Below are positions 9,501-24,715 of a stretch of 64,000 nucleotides of DNA, piece by piece. Source of the DNA: Liolophura sinensis. Taxonomy: Eukaryota; Mollusca; Polyplacophora; Chitonida; Chitonidae. Where the stretch lies: the NCBI RefSeq assembly GCF_032854445.1, contig NW_027017966.1, positions 62,001 through 126,000 on the forward strand, given 5' to 3'. Made by a program: the position numbers and the translations under genes. The stretch's first letter is position 1. Every line of letters starts with the position of its first letter. The notes beneath the pieces are model-generated. The model made no database searches. It was not told the DNA's origin and saw only the letters and a program-made list of their open reading frames with translations.

Positions 9501-12500
9501 CTGTTGAAAAATTGCAAATTTCCTTGGTTTCCATGGAGTAAGAGCCGTTGCTGGGCACGTGATCTTGACATCATTGATTATTCATTTGTGGCTACAGCCA
9601 AAAGTATTGGTCGGAGAGCAACGCGGTTTGCACCATTCGATTTTTCGTCACAAAATACGTCGGATTAGCCTCTTACCAGCAGCATTGGAACAGTTTTTCT
9701 ACTTTTGGATTTTTGCCTTGTCTTTTTGCGAATTGAAATCGGCTACATTAACTATGTACAATCGCGACTGGTCATTACTATATTCAACTTTTCATTATAA
9801 GTTATGTGCCCTTCGGTAGCCCAGACGACGTCAAATCTTTGGGCCAAGCCCATTTAACTCACCCAGCAAATGTCTTACTTCTAAGTCGAAGACAAACTCA
9901 ATGTCTTTATCTACATGTAGAAAAACCACACCATTTGTATATAAAAAAAACAAAAGGTACTTGATACAATCCGCTGTAAAAAGTACAATTGAACACTGAC
10001 CCACATCAATAAGGTGCCAAAGGATGCGCAATTGGGCCAGGCATCTCCAGCTGTTGAAAAATTGCAAATTTCCTTGGTTTCCATGGAGTAAGAGCCGTTG
10101 CTGGGCACGTGATCTTGACATCATTGATTATTCATTTGTGGCTACAGCCAAAAGTATTGGTCGGAGAGCAACGCGGTTTGCACCATTCGATTTCTCGCCA
10201 CAAAATACGTCGGATTAGCCTCTTACCAGCAGCATTGGAACAGTTTTTCCACTTTTGGATTTTTGCCTGTTCTTTTTGCTAATTGAAATCGGCTGCATTA
10301 ACTATGTACAATCGCAACTGGTCATTACTATATTCAACTTTTCATTATAAATTATGTGCCCTTCGGTAGCCCAGACGACGTCAAATCTTTGGGCCAAGCC
10401 CATTTAACTCACCCAACAAATGTCTTACTTCTAAGTCGAAGACAAACTCAATGTCTTTATCTACATGTAGAAAAACCACACCATTTGTATATAAAAAAAA
10501 CACAAGGTACTTGATACAATCCGCTGTAAAAAGTACAATTGAACACTGACCCACATCAATAAGGTGCCAAAGGATGCGCAATTGGGCCAGGCATCTCCAG
10601 CTGTTGAAAAATTGCAAATTTCCTTGGTTTCCATGGAGTAAGAGCCGTTGCTGGGCACGTGATCTTGACATCATTGATTATTCATTTGTGGCTACAGCCA
10701 AAAGTATTGGTCGGAGAGCAACGCGGTTTGCACCATTCGATTTCTCGTCACAAAATACGTCGGATTAGCCTCTTACCAGCAGCATTGGAACAGTTTTTCC
10801 ACTTTTGGATTTTTGCCTGGTCATTTTGCTAATTGAAATCGGCTACATTAACTATGTACAATCGCGACTGGTCATTACTATATTCAACATTTCATTATAA
10901 GTTCTGTGCCCTTCGGTAGCCCAGACGACGTCAAATCTTTGGGCCAAGCCCATTTAACTCACCCAACAAATGTCTTACTTCTAAGTCGAAGACAAACTCA
11001 ATGTCTTTATCTACATGTAGAAAAACCACACCATTTGTATGTAAAAAAAACACAAGGTACTTGACACAACCCGCTGTAAAAAGTACAATTGAACACTGAC
11101 CCACATCAATAAGGTGCCAAAGGATGCGCAATTGGGCCAGGCATCTCCAGCTGTTGAAAAATTGCAAATTTCCTTGGTTTCCATGGAGTAAGAGCCGTTG
11201 CTGGGCACGTGATCTTGACATCATTGATTATTCATTTGTGGCTACAGCCAAAAGTATTGGTCGGAGAGCAACGCGGTTTGCACCATTCGATTTCTCGTCA
11301 CAAAATACGTCGGATTAGCCTCTTACCAGCAGCATTGGAACAGTTTTTCCACTTTTGGATTTTTGCCTGTTCTTTTTGCTAATTGAAATCGGCTGCATTA
11401 ACTATGTACAATCGCGACTGGTCATTACTATATTCAACTTTTCATTATAAGTTATGTGCCCTTCGGTAGCCCAGACGACGTCAAATCTTTGGGCCAAGCC
11501 CATTTAACTCACCCAACAAATGTCTTACTTCTAAGTCGAAGACAAACTCAATGTCTTTATCTACATGTAGAAAAACCACACCATTTGTATGTAAAAAAAA
11601 CACAAGGTACTTGATACAATCCGCTGTAAAAAGTACAATTGAACACTGACCCACATCAATAAGGTGCCAAAGGATGCGCAATTGGGCCAGGCATCTCCAG
11701 CTGTTGAAAAATTGCAAATTTCCTTGGTTTCCATGGAGTAAGAGCCGTTGCTGGGCACGTGATCTTGACATCATTGATTATTCATTTGTGGCTACAGCCA
11801 AAAGTATTGGTCGGAGAGCAACGCGGTTTGCACCATTCGATTTCTCGTCACAAAATACGTCGGATTAGCCTCTTACCAGCAGCATTGGAACAGTTTTTCT
11901 ACTTTTGGATTTTTGCCTTGTCTTTTTGCGAATTGAAATCGGCTACATTAACTATGTACAATCGCGACTGGTCATTACTATATTCAACTTTTCATTATAA
12001 GTTATGTGCCCTTCGGTAGCCCAGACGACGTCAAATCTTTGGGCCAAGCCCATTTAACTCACCCAGCAAATGTCTTACTTCTAAGTCGAAGACAAACTCA
12101 ATGTCTTTATCTACATGTAGAAAAACCACACCATTTGTATATAAAAAAAACAAAAGGTACTTGATACAATCCGCTGTAAAAGGTACAATTGAACACTGAC
12201 CCACATCAATAAGGTGCCAAAGGATGCGCAATTGGGCCAGGCATCTCCAGCTGTTGAAAAATTGCAAATTTCCTTGGTTTCCATGGAGTAAGAGCCGTTG
12301 CTGGGCACGTGATCTTGACATCATTGATTATTCATTTGTGGCTACAGCCAAAAGTATTGGTCGGAGAGCAACGCGGTTTGCACCATTCGATTTCTCGTCA
12401 CAAAATACGTCGGATTAGCCTCTTACCAGCAGCATTGGAACAGTTTTTCCACTTTTGGATTTTTGCCTGGTCATTTTGCTAATTGAAATCGGCTACATTA

Positions 12501-12615
12501 ACTATGTACAATCGCGACTGGTCATTACTATATTCAACATTTCATTATAAGTTCTGTGCCCTTCGGTAGCCCAGACGACGTCAAATCTTTGGGCCAAGCC
12601 CATTTAACTCACCCA
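6572..12615. repeat. Satellite units, mixed order, about 11 units
   Basis: Unit order by code is AAT, AAT, ACC, ACC, GCT, GCT, AAT, ACT, GCC, GCT, AAT. Spacing is exactly 550 bp throughout. The ACC unit spanning about 8171-8370 carries GGGCCAAACC and CAATTAAAC, the first member of a recognisable lineage. Private changes include TATAAAATAAAC near 6650, TTTCTATGG near 6773, TTTTTCCCTG near 8611, TCTCGCCAC near 10198, ATCGCAACT near 10314, TAAATTATG near 10350 and AAAGGTACA near 12182. The order ACT, GCC, GCT, AAT near 10.5-12.1 kb recurs near 24.2-25.9 kb. There are no genes. Confidence 0.9.
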
Positions 12616-15600
12616 GCAAATGTCTTACTTCTAAGTCGAAGACAAACTCAATGTCTTTATCTACATGTAGAAAAACCACACCATTTGTATATAAAAAAAA
12701 CACAAGGTACTTGATACAACCCGCTGTAAAAAGTACAATTGAACACTGACCCACATCAATAAGGTGCCAAAGGATGCGCAATTGGGCCAGGCATCTCCAG
12801 CTGTTGAAAAATTGCAAATTTCCTTGGTTTCCATGGAGTAAGAGCCGTTGCTGGGCACGTGATCTTGACATCATTGATTATTCATTTGTGGCTACAGCCA
12901 AAAGTATTGGTCGGAGAGCAACGCGGTTTGCACCATTCGATTTCTCGTCACAAAATACGTCGGATTAGCCTCTTACCAGCAGCATTGGAACAGTTTTTCC
13001 ACTTTTGGATTTTTGCCTGTTTTTTTTGCTAATTGAAATCGGCTGCATTAACTATGTACAATCGCGACTGGTCATTACTATATTCAACTTTTCATTATAA
13101 GTTATGTGCCCTTCGGTAGCCCAGACGACGTCAAATCTTTGGGCCAAGCCCATTTAACTCACCCAACAAATGTCTTACTTCTAAGTCGAAGACAAACTCA
13201 ATGTCTTTATCTACATGTAGAAAAACCACACCATTTGTATGTAAAAAAAACACAAGGTACTTGATACAACCCGCTGTAAAAAGTACAATTGAACACTGAC
13301 CCACATCAATAAGGTGCCAAAGGATGCGAAATTGGGCCAGGCATCTCCAGCTGTTGAAAAATTGCAAATTTCCTTGGTTTCCATGGAGTAAGAGCCGTTG
13401 CTGGGCACGTGATCTTGACATCATTGATTATTCATTTGTGGCTACAGCCAAAAGTATTGGTCGGAGAGCAACGCGGTTTGCACCATTCGATTTCTCGTCA
13501 CAAAATACGTCGGATTAGCCTCTTACCAGCAGCATTGGAACAGTTTTTCCACTTTTGGATTTTTGCCTGTTCTTTTTGCTAATTGAAATCGGCTACATTA
13601 ACTATGTACAATCGCGACTGGTCATTACTATATTCAACTTTTCATTATAAGTTATGTGCCCTTCGGTAGCCCAGACGACGTCAAATCTTTGGGTCAAGCC
13701 CATTTAACTCACCCAACAAATGTCTTACTTCTAAGTCGAAGACAAACTCAATGTCTTTATCTACATGTAGAAAAACCACACCATTTGTATATAAAAAAAA
13801 CACAAGGTACTTGATACAATCCGCTGTAAAAAGTACAATTGAACACTGACCCACATCAATAAGGTGCCAAAGGATGCGCAATTGGGCCAGGCATCTCCAG
13901 CTGTTGAAAAATTGCAAATTTCCTTGGTTTCCATGGAGTAAGAGCCGTTGCTGGGCACGTGATCTTGACATCATTGATTATTCATTTGTGGCTACAGCCA
14001 AAAGTATTGGTCGGAGAGCAACGCGGTTTGCACCATTCGATTTCTCGTCACAAAATACGTCGGATTAGCCTCTTACCAGCAGCATTGGAACAGTTTTTCC
14101 ACTTTTGGATTTTTGCCTGGTCATTTTGCTAATTGAAATCGGCTACATTAACTATGTACAATCGCGACTGGTCATTACTATATTCAACATTTCATTATAA
14201 GTTCTGTGCCCTTCGGTAGCCCAGACGACGTCAAATCTTTGGGCCAAGCCCATTTAACTCACCCAACAAATGTCTTACTTCTAAGTCGAAGACAAACTCA
14301 ATGTCTTTATCTACATGTAGAAAAACCACACCATTTGTATGTAAAAAAAACAAAAGGTACTTGATACAATCCGCTGTAAAAAGTACAATTGAACACTGAC
14401 CCACATCAATAAGGTGCCAAAGGATGCGCAATTGGGCCAGGCATCTCCAGCTGTTGAAAAATTGCAAATTTCCTTGGTTTCCATGGAGTAAGAGCCGTTG
14501 CTGGGCACGTGATCTTGACATCATTGATTATTCATTTGTGGCTACAGCCAAAAGTATTGGTCGGAGAGCAACGCGGTTTGCACCATTCGATTTCTCGTCA
14601 CAAAATACGTCGGATTAGCCTCTTACCAGCAGCATTGGAACAGTTTTTCCACTTTTGGATTTTTGCCTGTTCTTTTTGCTAATTGAAATCGGCTGCATTA
14701 ACTATGTACAATCGCGACTGGTCATTACTATATTCAACTTTTCATTATAAGTTATGTGCCCTTCGGTAGCCCAGACGACGTCAAATCTTTGGGCCAAGCC
14801 CATTTAACTCACCCAACAAATGTCTTACTTCTAAGTCGAAGACAAACTCAATGTCTTTATCTACATGTAGAAAAACCACACCATTTGTATATAAAAAAAA
14901 CACAAGGTACTTGACACAACCCGCTGTAAAAAGTACAATTGAACACTGACCCACATCAATAAGGTGCCAAAGGATGCGCAATTGGGCCAGGCATCTCCAG
15001 CTGTTGAAAAATTGCAAATTTCCTTGGTTTCCATGGAGTAAGAGCCGTTGCTGGGCACGTGATCTTGACATCATTGATTATTCATTTGTGGCTACAGCCA
15101 AAAGTATTGGTCGGAGAGCAACGCGGTTTGCACCATTCGATTTCTCGTCACAAAATACGTCGGATTAGCCTCTTACCAGCAGCATTGGAACAGTTTTTCC
15201 ACTTTTGGATTTTTGCCTGGTCATTTTGCTAATTGAAATCGGCTACATTAACTATGTACAATCGCGACTGGTCATTACTATATTAAACTTTTCATTATAA
15301 GTTATGTGCCCTTCGGTAGCCCAGACGACGTCAAATCTTTGGGCCAAACCCATTTAACTCACCCAGCAAATGTCTTACTTCTAAGTCGAAGACAAACTCA
15401 ATGTCTTTATCTACATGTAGAAAAACCACACCATTTGTATATAAAAAAAACACAAGGTACTTGATACAACCCGCTGTAAAAAGTACAATTAAACACTGAC
15501 CCACATCAATAAGGTGCCAAAGGATGCGCAATTGGGCCAGGCATCTCCAGCTGTTGAAAAATTGCAAATTTCCTTGGTTTCCATGGAGTAAGAGCCGTTG

Positions 15601-18600
15601 CTGGGCACGTGATCTTGACATAATTGATTATTCATTTGTGGCTACAGCCAAAAGTATTGGTCGGAGAGCAACGCGGTTTGCACCATTCGATTTCTCGTCA
15701 CAAAATACGTCGGATTAGCCTCTTACCAGCAGCATTGGAACAGTTTTTCCACTTTTGGATTTTTGCCTGTTCTTTTTGCTAATTGAAATCGGCTGCATTA
15801 ACTATGTACAATCGCGACTGGTCATTACTATATTCAACTTTTCATTATAAGTTATGTGCCCTTCGGTAGCCCAGACGACGTCAAATCTTTGGGCCAAGCC
15901 CATTTAACTCACCCAACAAATGTCTTACTTCTAAGTCGAAGACAAACTCAATGTCTTTATCTACATGTAGAAAAACCACACCATTTGTATGTAAAAAAAA
16001 CACAAGGTACTTGATACAATCCGCTGTAAAAAGTACAATTGAACACTGACCCACATCAATAAGGTGCCAAAGGATGCGCAATTGGGCCAGGCATCTCCAG
16101 CTGTTGAAAAATTGCAAATTTCCTTGGTTTCCATGGAGTAAGAGCCGTTGCTGGGCACGTGATCTTGACATCATTGATTATTCATTTGTGGCTACAGCCA
16201 AAAGTATTGGTCGGAGAGCAACGCGGTTTGCACCATTCGATTTCTCGTCACAAAATACGTCGGATTAGCCTCTTACCAGCAGCATTGGAACAGTTTTTCT
16301 ACTTTTGGATTTTTGCTTTGTCTTTTTGCTAATTGAAATCGGCTACATTAACTATGTACAATCGCGACTGGTCATTACTATATTCAACTTTTCATTATAA
16401 GTTATGTGCCCTTCGGTAGCCCAGACGACGTCAAATCTTTGGGCCAAGCCCATTTAACTCACCCAGCAAATGTCTTACTTCTAAGTCGAAGACAAACTCA
16501 ATGTCTTTATCTACATGTAGAAAAACCACACCATTTGTATATAAAAAAAACAAAAGGTACTTGATACAATCCGCTGTAAAAAGTACAATTGAACACTGAC
16601 CCACATCAATAAGGTGCCAAAGGATGCGCAATTGGGCCAGGCATCTCCAGCTGTCGAAAAATTGCAAATTTCCTTGGTTTCCATGGAGTAAGAGCCGTTG
16701 CTGGGCACGTGATCTTGACATCATTGATTATTCATTTGTGGCTACAGCCAAAAGTATTGGTCGGAGAGCAACGCGGTTTGCACCATTCGATTTTTCGTCA
16801 CAAAATACGTCGGATTAGCCTCTTACCAGCAGCATTGGAACAGTTTTTCCACTTTTGGATTTTTGCCTGTTCTTTTTGCTAATTGAAATCGGCTGCATTA
16901 ACTATGTACAATCGCGACTGGTCATTACTATATTCAACTTTTCATTATAAGTTATGTGCCCTTCGGTAGCCCAGACGACGTCAAATCTTTGGGCCAAGCC
17001 CATTTAACTCACCCAACAAATGTCTTACTTCTAAGTCGAAGACAAACTCAATGTCTTTATCTACATGTAGAAAAACCACACCATTTGTATGTAAAAAAAA
17101 CAAAAGGTACTTGATACAATCCGCTGTAAAAAGTACAATTGAACACTGACCCACATCAATAAGGTGCCAAAGGATGCGCAATTGGGCCAGGCATCTCCAG
17201 CTGTTGAAAAATTGCAAATTTCCTTGGTTTCCATGGAGTAAGAGCCGTTGCTGGGCACGTGATCTTGACATCATTGATTATTCATTTGTGGCTACAGCCA
17301 AAAGTATTGGTCGGAGAGCAACGCGGTTTGCACCATTCGATTTCTCGTCACAAAATACGTCGGATTAGCCTCTTACCAGCAGCATTGGAACAGTTTTTCT
17401 ACTTTTGGATTTTTGCCTTGTCTTTTTGCGAATTGAACTCGGCTACATTAACTATGTACAATCGCGACTGGTCATTACTATATTCAACATTTCATTATAA
17501 GTTCTGTGCCCTTCGGTAGCCCAGAGGACGTCAAATCTTTGGGCCAAGCCCATTTAACTCACCCAGCAAATGTCTTACTTCTAAGTCGAAGACAAACTCA
17601 ATGTCTTTATCTACATGTAGAAAAACCACACCATTTGTATATAAAAAAAACACAAGGTACTTGATACAACCCGCTGTAAAAAGTACAATTGAACACTGAC
17701 CCACATCAATAAGGTGCCAAAGGATGTGCAATTGGGCCAGGCATCTCCAGCTGTTGAAAAATTGCAAATTTCCTTGGTTTCCATGGAGTAAGAGCCGTTG
17801 CTGGGCACGTGATCTTGACATCATTGATTATTCATTTGTGGCTACAGCCAAAAGTATTGGTCGGAGAGCAACGCGGTTTGCACCATTCGATTTCTCGTCA
17901 CAAAATACGTCGGATTAGCCTCTTACCAGCAGCATTGGAACAGTTTTTCCACTTTTGGATTTTTGCCTGTTCTTTTTGCTAATTGAAATCGGCTGCATTA
18001 ACTATGTACAATCGCGACTGGTCATTACTATATTCAACTTTTCATTATAAGTTATGTGCCCTTCGGTAGCCCAGACGACGTCAAATCTTTGGGCCAAGCC
18101 CATTTAACTCACCCAACAAATGTCTTACTTCTAAGTCGAAGACAAACTCAATGTCTTTATCTACATGTAGAAAAACCACACCATTTGTATATAAAAAAAA
18201 CACAAGGTACTTGATACAATCCGCTGTAAAAAGTACAATTGAACACTGACCCACATCAATAAGGTGCCAAAGGATGCGCAATTGGGCCAGGCATCTCCAG
18301 CTGTTGAAAAATTGCAAATTTCCTTGGTTTCCATGGAGTAAGAGCCGTTGCTGGGCACGTGATCTTGACATCATTGATTATTCATTTGTGGCTACAGCCA
18401 AAAGTATTGGTCGGAGAGCAACGCGGTTTGCACCATTCGATTTTTCGTCACAAAATACGTCGGATTAGCCTCTTACCAGCAGCATTGGAACAGTTTTTCC
18501 ACTTTTGGATTTTTGCCTGGTCATTTTGCTAATTGAAATCGGCTACATTAACTATGTACAATCGCGACTGGTCATTACTATATTCAACATTTCATTATAA

Positions 18601-18665
18601 GTTCTGTGCCCTTCGGTAGCCCAGACGACGTCAAATCTTTGGGCCAAGCCCATTTAACTCACCCA
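12616..18665. repeat. 11-unit, 6050-bp higher-order block, copy 1
   Basis: Unit order by code is ACC, GCC, ACT, GAT, ACC, ACC, GCT, AAT, GAT, ACC, ACT. Rare markers in order are: a T8 run near 13020, GATGCGAAATT near 13325, GGGTCAAG near 13692, TATTAAACTT near 15281, CATAATTG near 15619, TTTTGCTTTG near 16311, CTGTCGAAA near 16651, TTTTTCGTC near 16791, GAACTCGG near 17435, CAGAGGACG near 17522, GATGTGCAA near 17724 and TTTTTCGTC near 18441. Every marker recurs 6050 bp downstream. The match runs from 12616 to 18740; just outside, 12615 (G against A) and 18741 (A against G) differ. Confidence 0.93.
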
Positions 18666-21600
18666 ACAAATGTCTTACTTCTAAGTCGAAGACAAACTCA
18701 ATGTCTTTATCTACATGTAGAAAAACCACACCATTTGTATATAAAAAAAACACAAGGTACTTGATACAACCCGCTGTAAAAAGTACAATTGAACACTGAC
18801 CCACATCAATAAGGTGCCAAAGGATGCGCAATTGGGCCAGGCATCTCCAGCTGTTGAAAAATTGCAAATTTCCTTGGTTTCCATGGAGTAAGAGCCGTTG
18901 CTGGGCACGTGATCTTGACATCATTGATTATTCATTTGTGGCTACAGCCAAAAGTATTGGTCGGAGAGCAACGCGGTTTGCACCATTCGATTTCTCGTCA
19001 CAAAATACGTCGGATTAGCCTCTTACCAGCAGCATTGGAACAGTTTTTCCACTTTTGGATTTTTGCCTGTTTTTTTTGCTAATTGAAATCGGCTGCATTA
19101 ACTATGTACAATCGCGACTGGTCATTACTATATTCAACTTTTCATTATAAGTTATGTGCCCTTCGGTAGCCCAGACGACGTCAAATCTTTGGGCCAAGCC
19201 CATTTAACTCACCCAACAAATGTCTTACTTCTAAGTCGAAGACAAACTCAATGTCTTTATCTACATGTAGAAAAACCACACCATTTGTATGTAAAAAAAA
19301 CACAAGGTACTTGATACAACCCGCTGTAAAAAGTACAATTGAACACTGACCCACATCAATAAGGTGCCAAAGGATGCGAAATTGGGCCAGGCATCTCCAG
19401 CTGTTGAAAAATTGCAAATTTCCTTGGTTTCCATGGAGTAAGAGCCGTTGCTGGGCACGTGATCTTGACATCATTGATTATTCATTTGTGGCTACAGCCA
19501 AAAGTATTGGTCGGAGAGCAACGCGGTTTGCACCATTCGATTTCTCGTCACAAAATACGTCGGATTAGCCTCTTACCAGCAGCATTGGAACAGTTTTTCC
19601 ACTTTTGGATTTTTGCCTGTTCTTTTTGCTAATTGAAATCGGCTACATTAACTATGTACAATCGCGACTGGTCATTACTATATTCAACTTTTCATTATAA
19701 GTTATGTGCCCTTCGGTAGCCCAGACGACGTCAAATCTTTGGGTCAAGCCCATTTAACTCACCCAACAAATGTCTTACTTCTAAGTCGAAGACAAACTCA
19801 ATGTCTTTATCTACATGTAGAAAAACCACACCATTTGTATATAAAAAAAACACAAGGTACTTGATACAATCCGCTGTAAAAAGTACAATTGAACACTGAC
19901 CCACATCAATAAGGTGCCAAAGGATGCGCAATTGGGCCAGGCATCTCCAGCTGTTGAAAAATTGCAAATTTCCTTGGTTTCCATGGAGTAAGAGCCGTTG
20001 CTGGGCACGTGATCTTGACATCATTGATTATTCATTTGTGGCTACAGCCAAAAGTATTGGTCGGAGAGCAACGCGGTTTGCACCATTCGATTTCTCGTCA
20101 CAAAATACGTCGGATTAGCCTCTTACCAGCAGCATTGGAACAGTTTTTCCACTTTTGGATTTTTGCCTGGTCATTTTGCTAATTGAAATCGGCTACATTA
20201 ACTATGTACAATCGCGACTGGTCATTACTATATTCAACATTTCATTATAAGTTCTGTGCCCTTCGGTAGCCCAGACGACGTCAAATCTTTGGGCCAAGCC
20301 CATTTAACTCACCCAACAAATGTCTTACTTCTAAGTCGAAGACAAACTCAATGTCTTTATCTACATGTAGAAAAACCACACCATTTGTATGTAAAAAAAA
20401 CAAAAGGTACTTGATACAATCCGCTGTAAAAAGTACAATTGAACACTGACCCACATCAATAAGGTGCCAAAGGATGCGCAATTGGGCCAGGCATCTCCAG
20501 CTGTTGAAAAATTGCAAATTTCCTTGGTTTCCATGGAGTAAGAGCCGTTGCTGGGCACGTGATCTTGACATCATTGATTATTCATTTGTGGCTACAGCCA
20601 AAAGTATTGGTCGGAGAGCAACGCGGTTTGCACCATTCGATTTCTCGTCACAAAATACGTCGGATTAGCCTCTTACCAGCAGCATTGGAACAGTTTTTCC
20701 ACTTTTGGATTTTTGCCTGTTCTTTTTGCTAATTGAAATCGGCTGCATTAACTATGTACAATCGCGACTGGTCATTACTATATTCAACTTTTCATTATAA
20801 GTTATGTGCCCTTCGGTAGCCCAGACGACGTCAAATCTTTGGGCCAAGCCCATTTAACTCACCCAACAAATGTCTTACTTCTAAGTCGAAGACAAACTCA
20901 ATGTCTTTATCTACATGTAGAAAAACCACACCATTTGTATATAAAAAAAACACAAGGTACTTGACACAACCCGCTGTAAAAAGTACAATTGAACACTGAC
21001 CCACATCAATAAGGTGCCAAAGGATGCGCAATTGGGCCAGGCATCTCCAGCTGTTGAAAAATTGCAAATTTCCTTGGTTTCCATGGAGTAAGAGCCGTTG
21101 CTGGGCACGTGATCTTGACATCATTGATTATTCATTTGTGGCTACAGCCAAAAGTATTGGTCGGAGAGCAACGCGGTTTGCACCATTCGATTTCTCGTCA
21201 CAAAATACGTCGGATTAGCCTCTTACCAGCAGCATTGGAACAGTTTTTCCACTTTTGGATTTTTGCCTGGTCATTTTGCTAATTGAAATCGGCTACATTA
21301 ACTATGTACAATCGCGACTGGTCATTACTATATTAAACTTTTCATTATAAGTTATGTGCCCTTCGGTAGCCCAGACGACGTCAAATCTTTGGGCCAAACC
21401 CATTTAACTCACCCAGCAAATGTCTTACTTCTAAGTCGAAGACAAACTCAATGTCTTTATCTACATGTAGAAAAACCACACCATTTGTATATAAAAAAAA
21501 CACAAGGTACTTGATACAACCCGCTGTAAAAAGTACAATTAAACACTGACCCACATCAATAAGGTGCCAAAGGATGCGCAATTGGGCCAGGCATCTCCAG

Positions 21601-24600
21601 CTGTTGAAAAATTGCAAATTTCCTTGGTTTCCATGGAGTAAGAGCCGTTGCTGGGCACGTGATCTTGACATAATTGATTATTCATTTGTGGCTACAGCCA
21701 AAAGTATTGGTCGGAGAGCAACGCGGTTTGCACCATTCGATTTCTCGTCACAAAATACGTCGGATTAGCCTCTTACCAGCAGCATTGGAACAGTTTTTCC
21801 ACTTTTGGATTTTTGCCTGTTCTTTTTGCTAATTGAAATCGGCTGCATTAACTATGTACAATCGCGACTGGTCATTACTATATTCAACTTTTCATTATAA
21901 GTTATGTGCCCTTCGGTAGCCCAGACGACGTCAAATCTTTGGGCCAAGCCCATTTAACTCACCCAACAAATGTCTTACTTCTAAGTCGAAGACAAACTCA
22001 ATGTCTTTATCTACATGTAGAAAAACCACACCATTTGTATGTAAAAAAAACACAAGGTACTTGATACAATCCGCTGTAAAAAGTACAATTGAACACTGAC
22101 CCACATCAATAAGGTGCCAAAGGATGCGCAATTGGGCCAGGCATCTCCAGCTGTTGAAAAATTGCAAATTTCCTTGGTTTCCATGGAGTAAGAGCCGTTG
22201 CTGGGCACGTGATCTTGACATCATTGATTATTCATTTGTGGCTACAGCCAAAAGTATTGGTCGGAGAGCAACGCGGTTTGCACCATTCGATTTCTCGTCA
22301 CAAAATACGTCGGATTAGCCTCTTACCAGCAGCATTGGAACAGTTTTTCTACTTTTGGATTTTTGCTTTGTCTTTTTGCTAATTGAAATCGGCTACATTA
22401 ACTATGTACAATCGCGACTGGTCATTACTATATTCAACTTTTCATTATAAGTTATGTGCCCTTCGGTAGCCCAGACGACGTCAAATCTTTGGGCCAAGCC
22501 CATTTAACTCACCCAGCAAATGTCTTACTTCTAAGTCGAAGACAAACTCAATGTCTTTATCTACATGTAGAAAAACCACACCATTTGTATATAAAAAAAA
22601 CAAAAGGTACTTGATACAATCCGCTGTAAAAAGTACAATTGAACACTGACCCACATCAATAAGGTGCCAAAGGATGCGCAATTGGGCCAGGCATCTCCAG
22701 CTGTCGAAAAATTGCAAATTTCCTTGGTTTCCATGGAGTAAGAGCCGTTGCTGGGCACGTGATCTTGACATCATTGATTATTCATTTGTGGCTACAGCCA
22801 AAAGTATTGGTCGGAGAGCAACGCGGTTTGCACCATTCGATTTTTCGTCACAAAATACGTCGGATTAGCCTCTTACCAGCAGCATTGGAACAGTTTTTCC
22901 ACTTTTGGATTTTTGCCTGTTCTTTTTGCTAATTGAAATCGGCTGCATTAACTATGTACAATCGCGACTGGTCATTACTATATTCAACTTTTCATTATAA
23001 GTTATGTGCCCTTCGGTAGCCCAGACGACGTCAAATCTTTGGGCCAAGCCCATTTAACTCACCCAACAAATGTCTTACTTCTAAGTCGAAGACAAACTCA
23101 ATGTCTTTATCTACATGTAGAAAAACCACACCATTTGTATGTAAAAAAAACAAAAGGTACTTGATACAATCCGCTGTAAAAAGTACAATTGAACACTGAC
23201 CCACATCAATAAGGTGCCAAAGGATGCGCAATTGGGCCAGGCATCTCCAGCTGTTGAAAAATTGCAAATTTCCTTGGTTTCCATGGAGTAAGAGCCGTTG
23301 CTGGGCACGTGATCTTGACATCATTGATTATTCATTTGTGGCTACAGCCAAAAGTATTGGTCGGAGAGCAACGCGGTTTGCACCATTCGATTTCTCGTCA
23401 CAAAATACGTCGGATTAGCCTCTTACCAGCAGCATTGGAACAGTTTTTCTACTTTTGGATTTTTGCCTTGTCTTTTTGCGAATTGAACTCGGCTACATTA
23501 ACTATGTACAATCGCGACTGGTCATTACTATATTCAACATTTCATTATAAGTTCTGTGCCCTTCGGTAGCCCAGAGGACGTCAAATCTTTGGGCCAAGCC
23601 CATTTAACTCACCCAGCAAATGTCTTACTTCTAAGTCGAAGACAAACTCAATGTCTTTATCTACATGTAGAAAAACCACACCATTTGTATATAAAAAAAA
23701 CACAAGGTACTTGATACAACCCGCTGTAAAAAGTACAATTGAACACTGACCCACATCAATAAGGTGCCAAAGGATGTGCAATTGGGCCAGGCATCTCCAG
23801 CTGTTGAAAAATTGCAAATTTCCTTGGTTTCCATGGAGTAAGAGCCGTTGCTGGGCACGTGATCTTGACATCATTGATTATTCATTTGTGGCTACAGCCA
23901 AAAGTATTGGTCGGAGAGCAACGCGGTTTGCACCATTCGATTTCTCGTCACAAAATACGTCGGATTAGCCTCTTACCAGCAGCATTGGAACAGTTTTTCC
24001 ACTTTTGGATTTTTGCCTGTTCTTTTTGCTAATTGAAATCGGCTGCATTAACTATGTACAATCGCGACTGGTCATTACTATATTCAACTTTTCATTATAA
24101 GTTATGTGCCCTTCGGTAGCCCAGACGACGTCAAATCTTTGGGCCAAGCCCATTTAACTCACCCAACAAATGTCTTACTTCTAAGTCGAAGACAAACTCA
24201 ATGTCTTTATCTACATGTAGAAAAACCACACCATTTGTATATAAAAAAAACACAAGGTACTTGATACAATCCGCTGTAAAAAGTACAATTGAACACTGAC
24301 CCACATCAATAAGGTGCCAAAGGATGCGCAATTGGGCCAGGCATCTCCAGCTGTTGAAAAATTGCAAATTTCCTTGGTTTCCATGGAGTAAGAGCCGTTG
24401 CTGGGCACGTGATCTTGACATCATTGATTATTCATTTGTGGCTACAGCCAAAAGTATTGGTCGGAGAGCAACGCGGTTTGCACCATTCGATTTTTCGTCA
24501 CAAAATACGTCGGATTAGCCTCTTACCAGCAGCATTGGAACAGTTTTTCCACTTTTGGATTTTTGCCTGGTCATTTTGCTAATTGAAATCGGCTACATTA

Positions 24601-24715
24601 ACTATGTACAATCGCGACTGGTCATTACTATATTCAACATTTCATTATAAGTTCTGTGCCCTTCGGTAGCCCAGACGACGTCAAATCTTTGGGCCAAGCC
24701 CATTTAACTCACCCA
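18666..24715. repeat. 11-unit, 6050-bp higher-order block, copy 2
   Basis: This block repeats every rare marker of copy 1 at +6050 bp, for example TATTAAACTT near 21331, CATAATTG near 21669, CTGTCGAAA near 22701, CAGAGGACG near 23572 and GATGTGCAA near 23774. I found no difference at any diagnostic site between 12616-18740 and 18666-24790, though I did not compare each base by machine. Such near identity over 6.1 kb, against a few percent divergence between ordinary units, means a recent duplication (or, less likely, an assembly duplication). Confidence 0.93.
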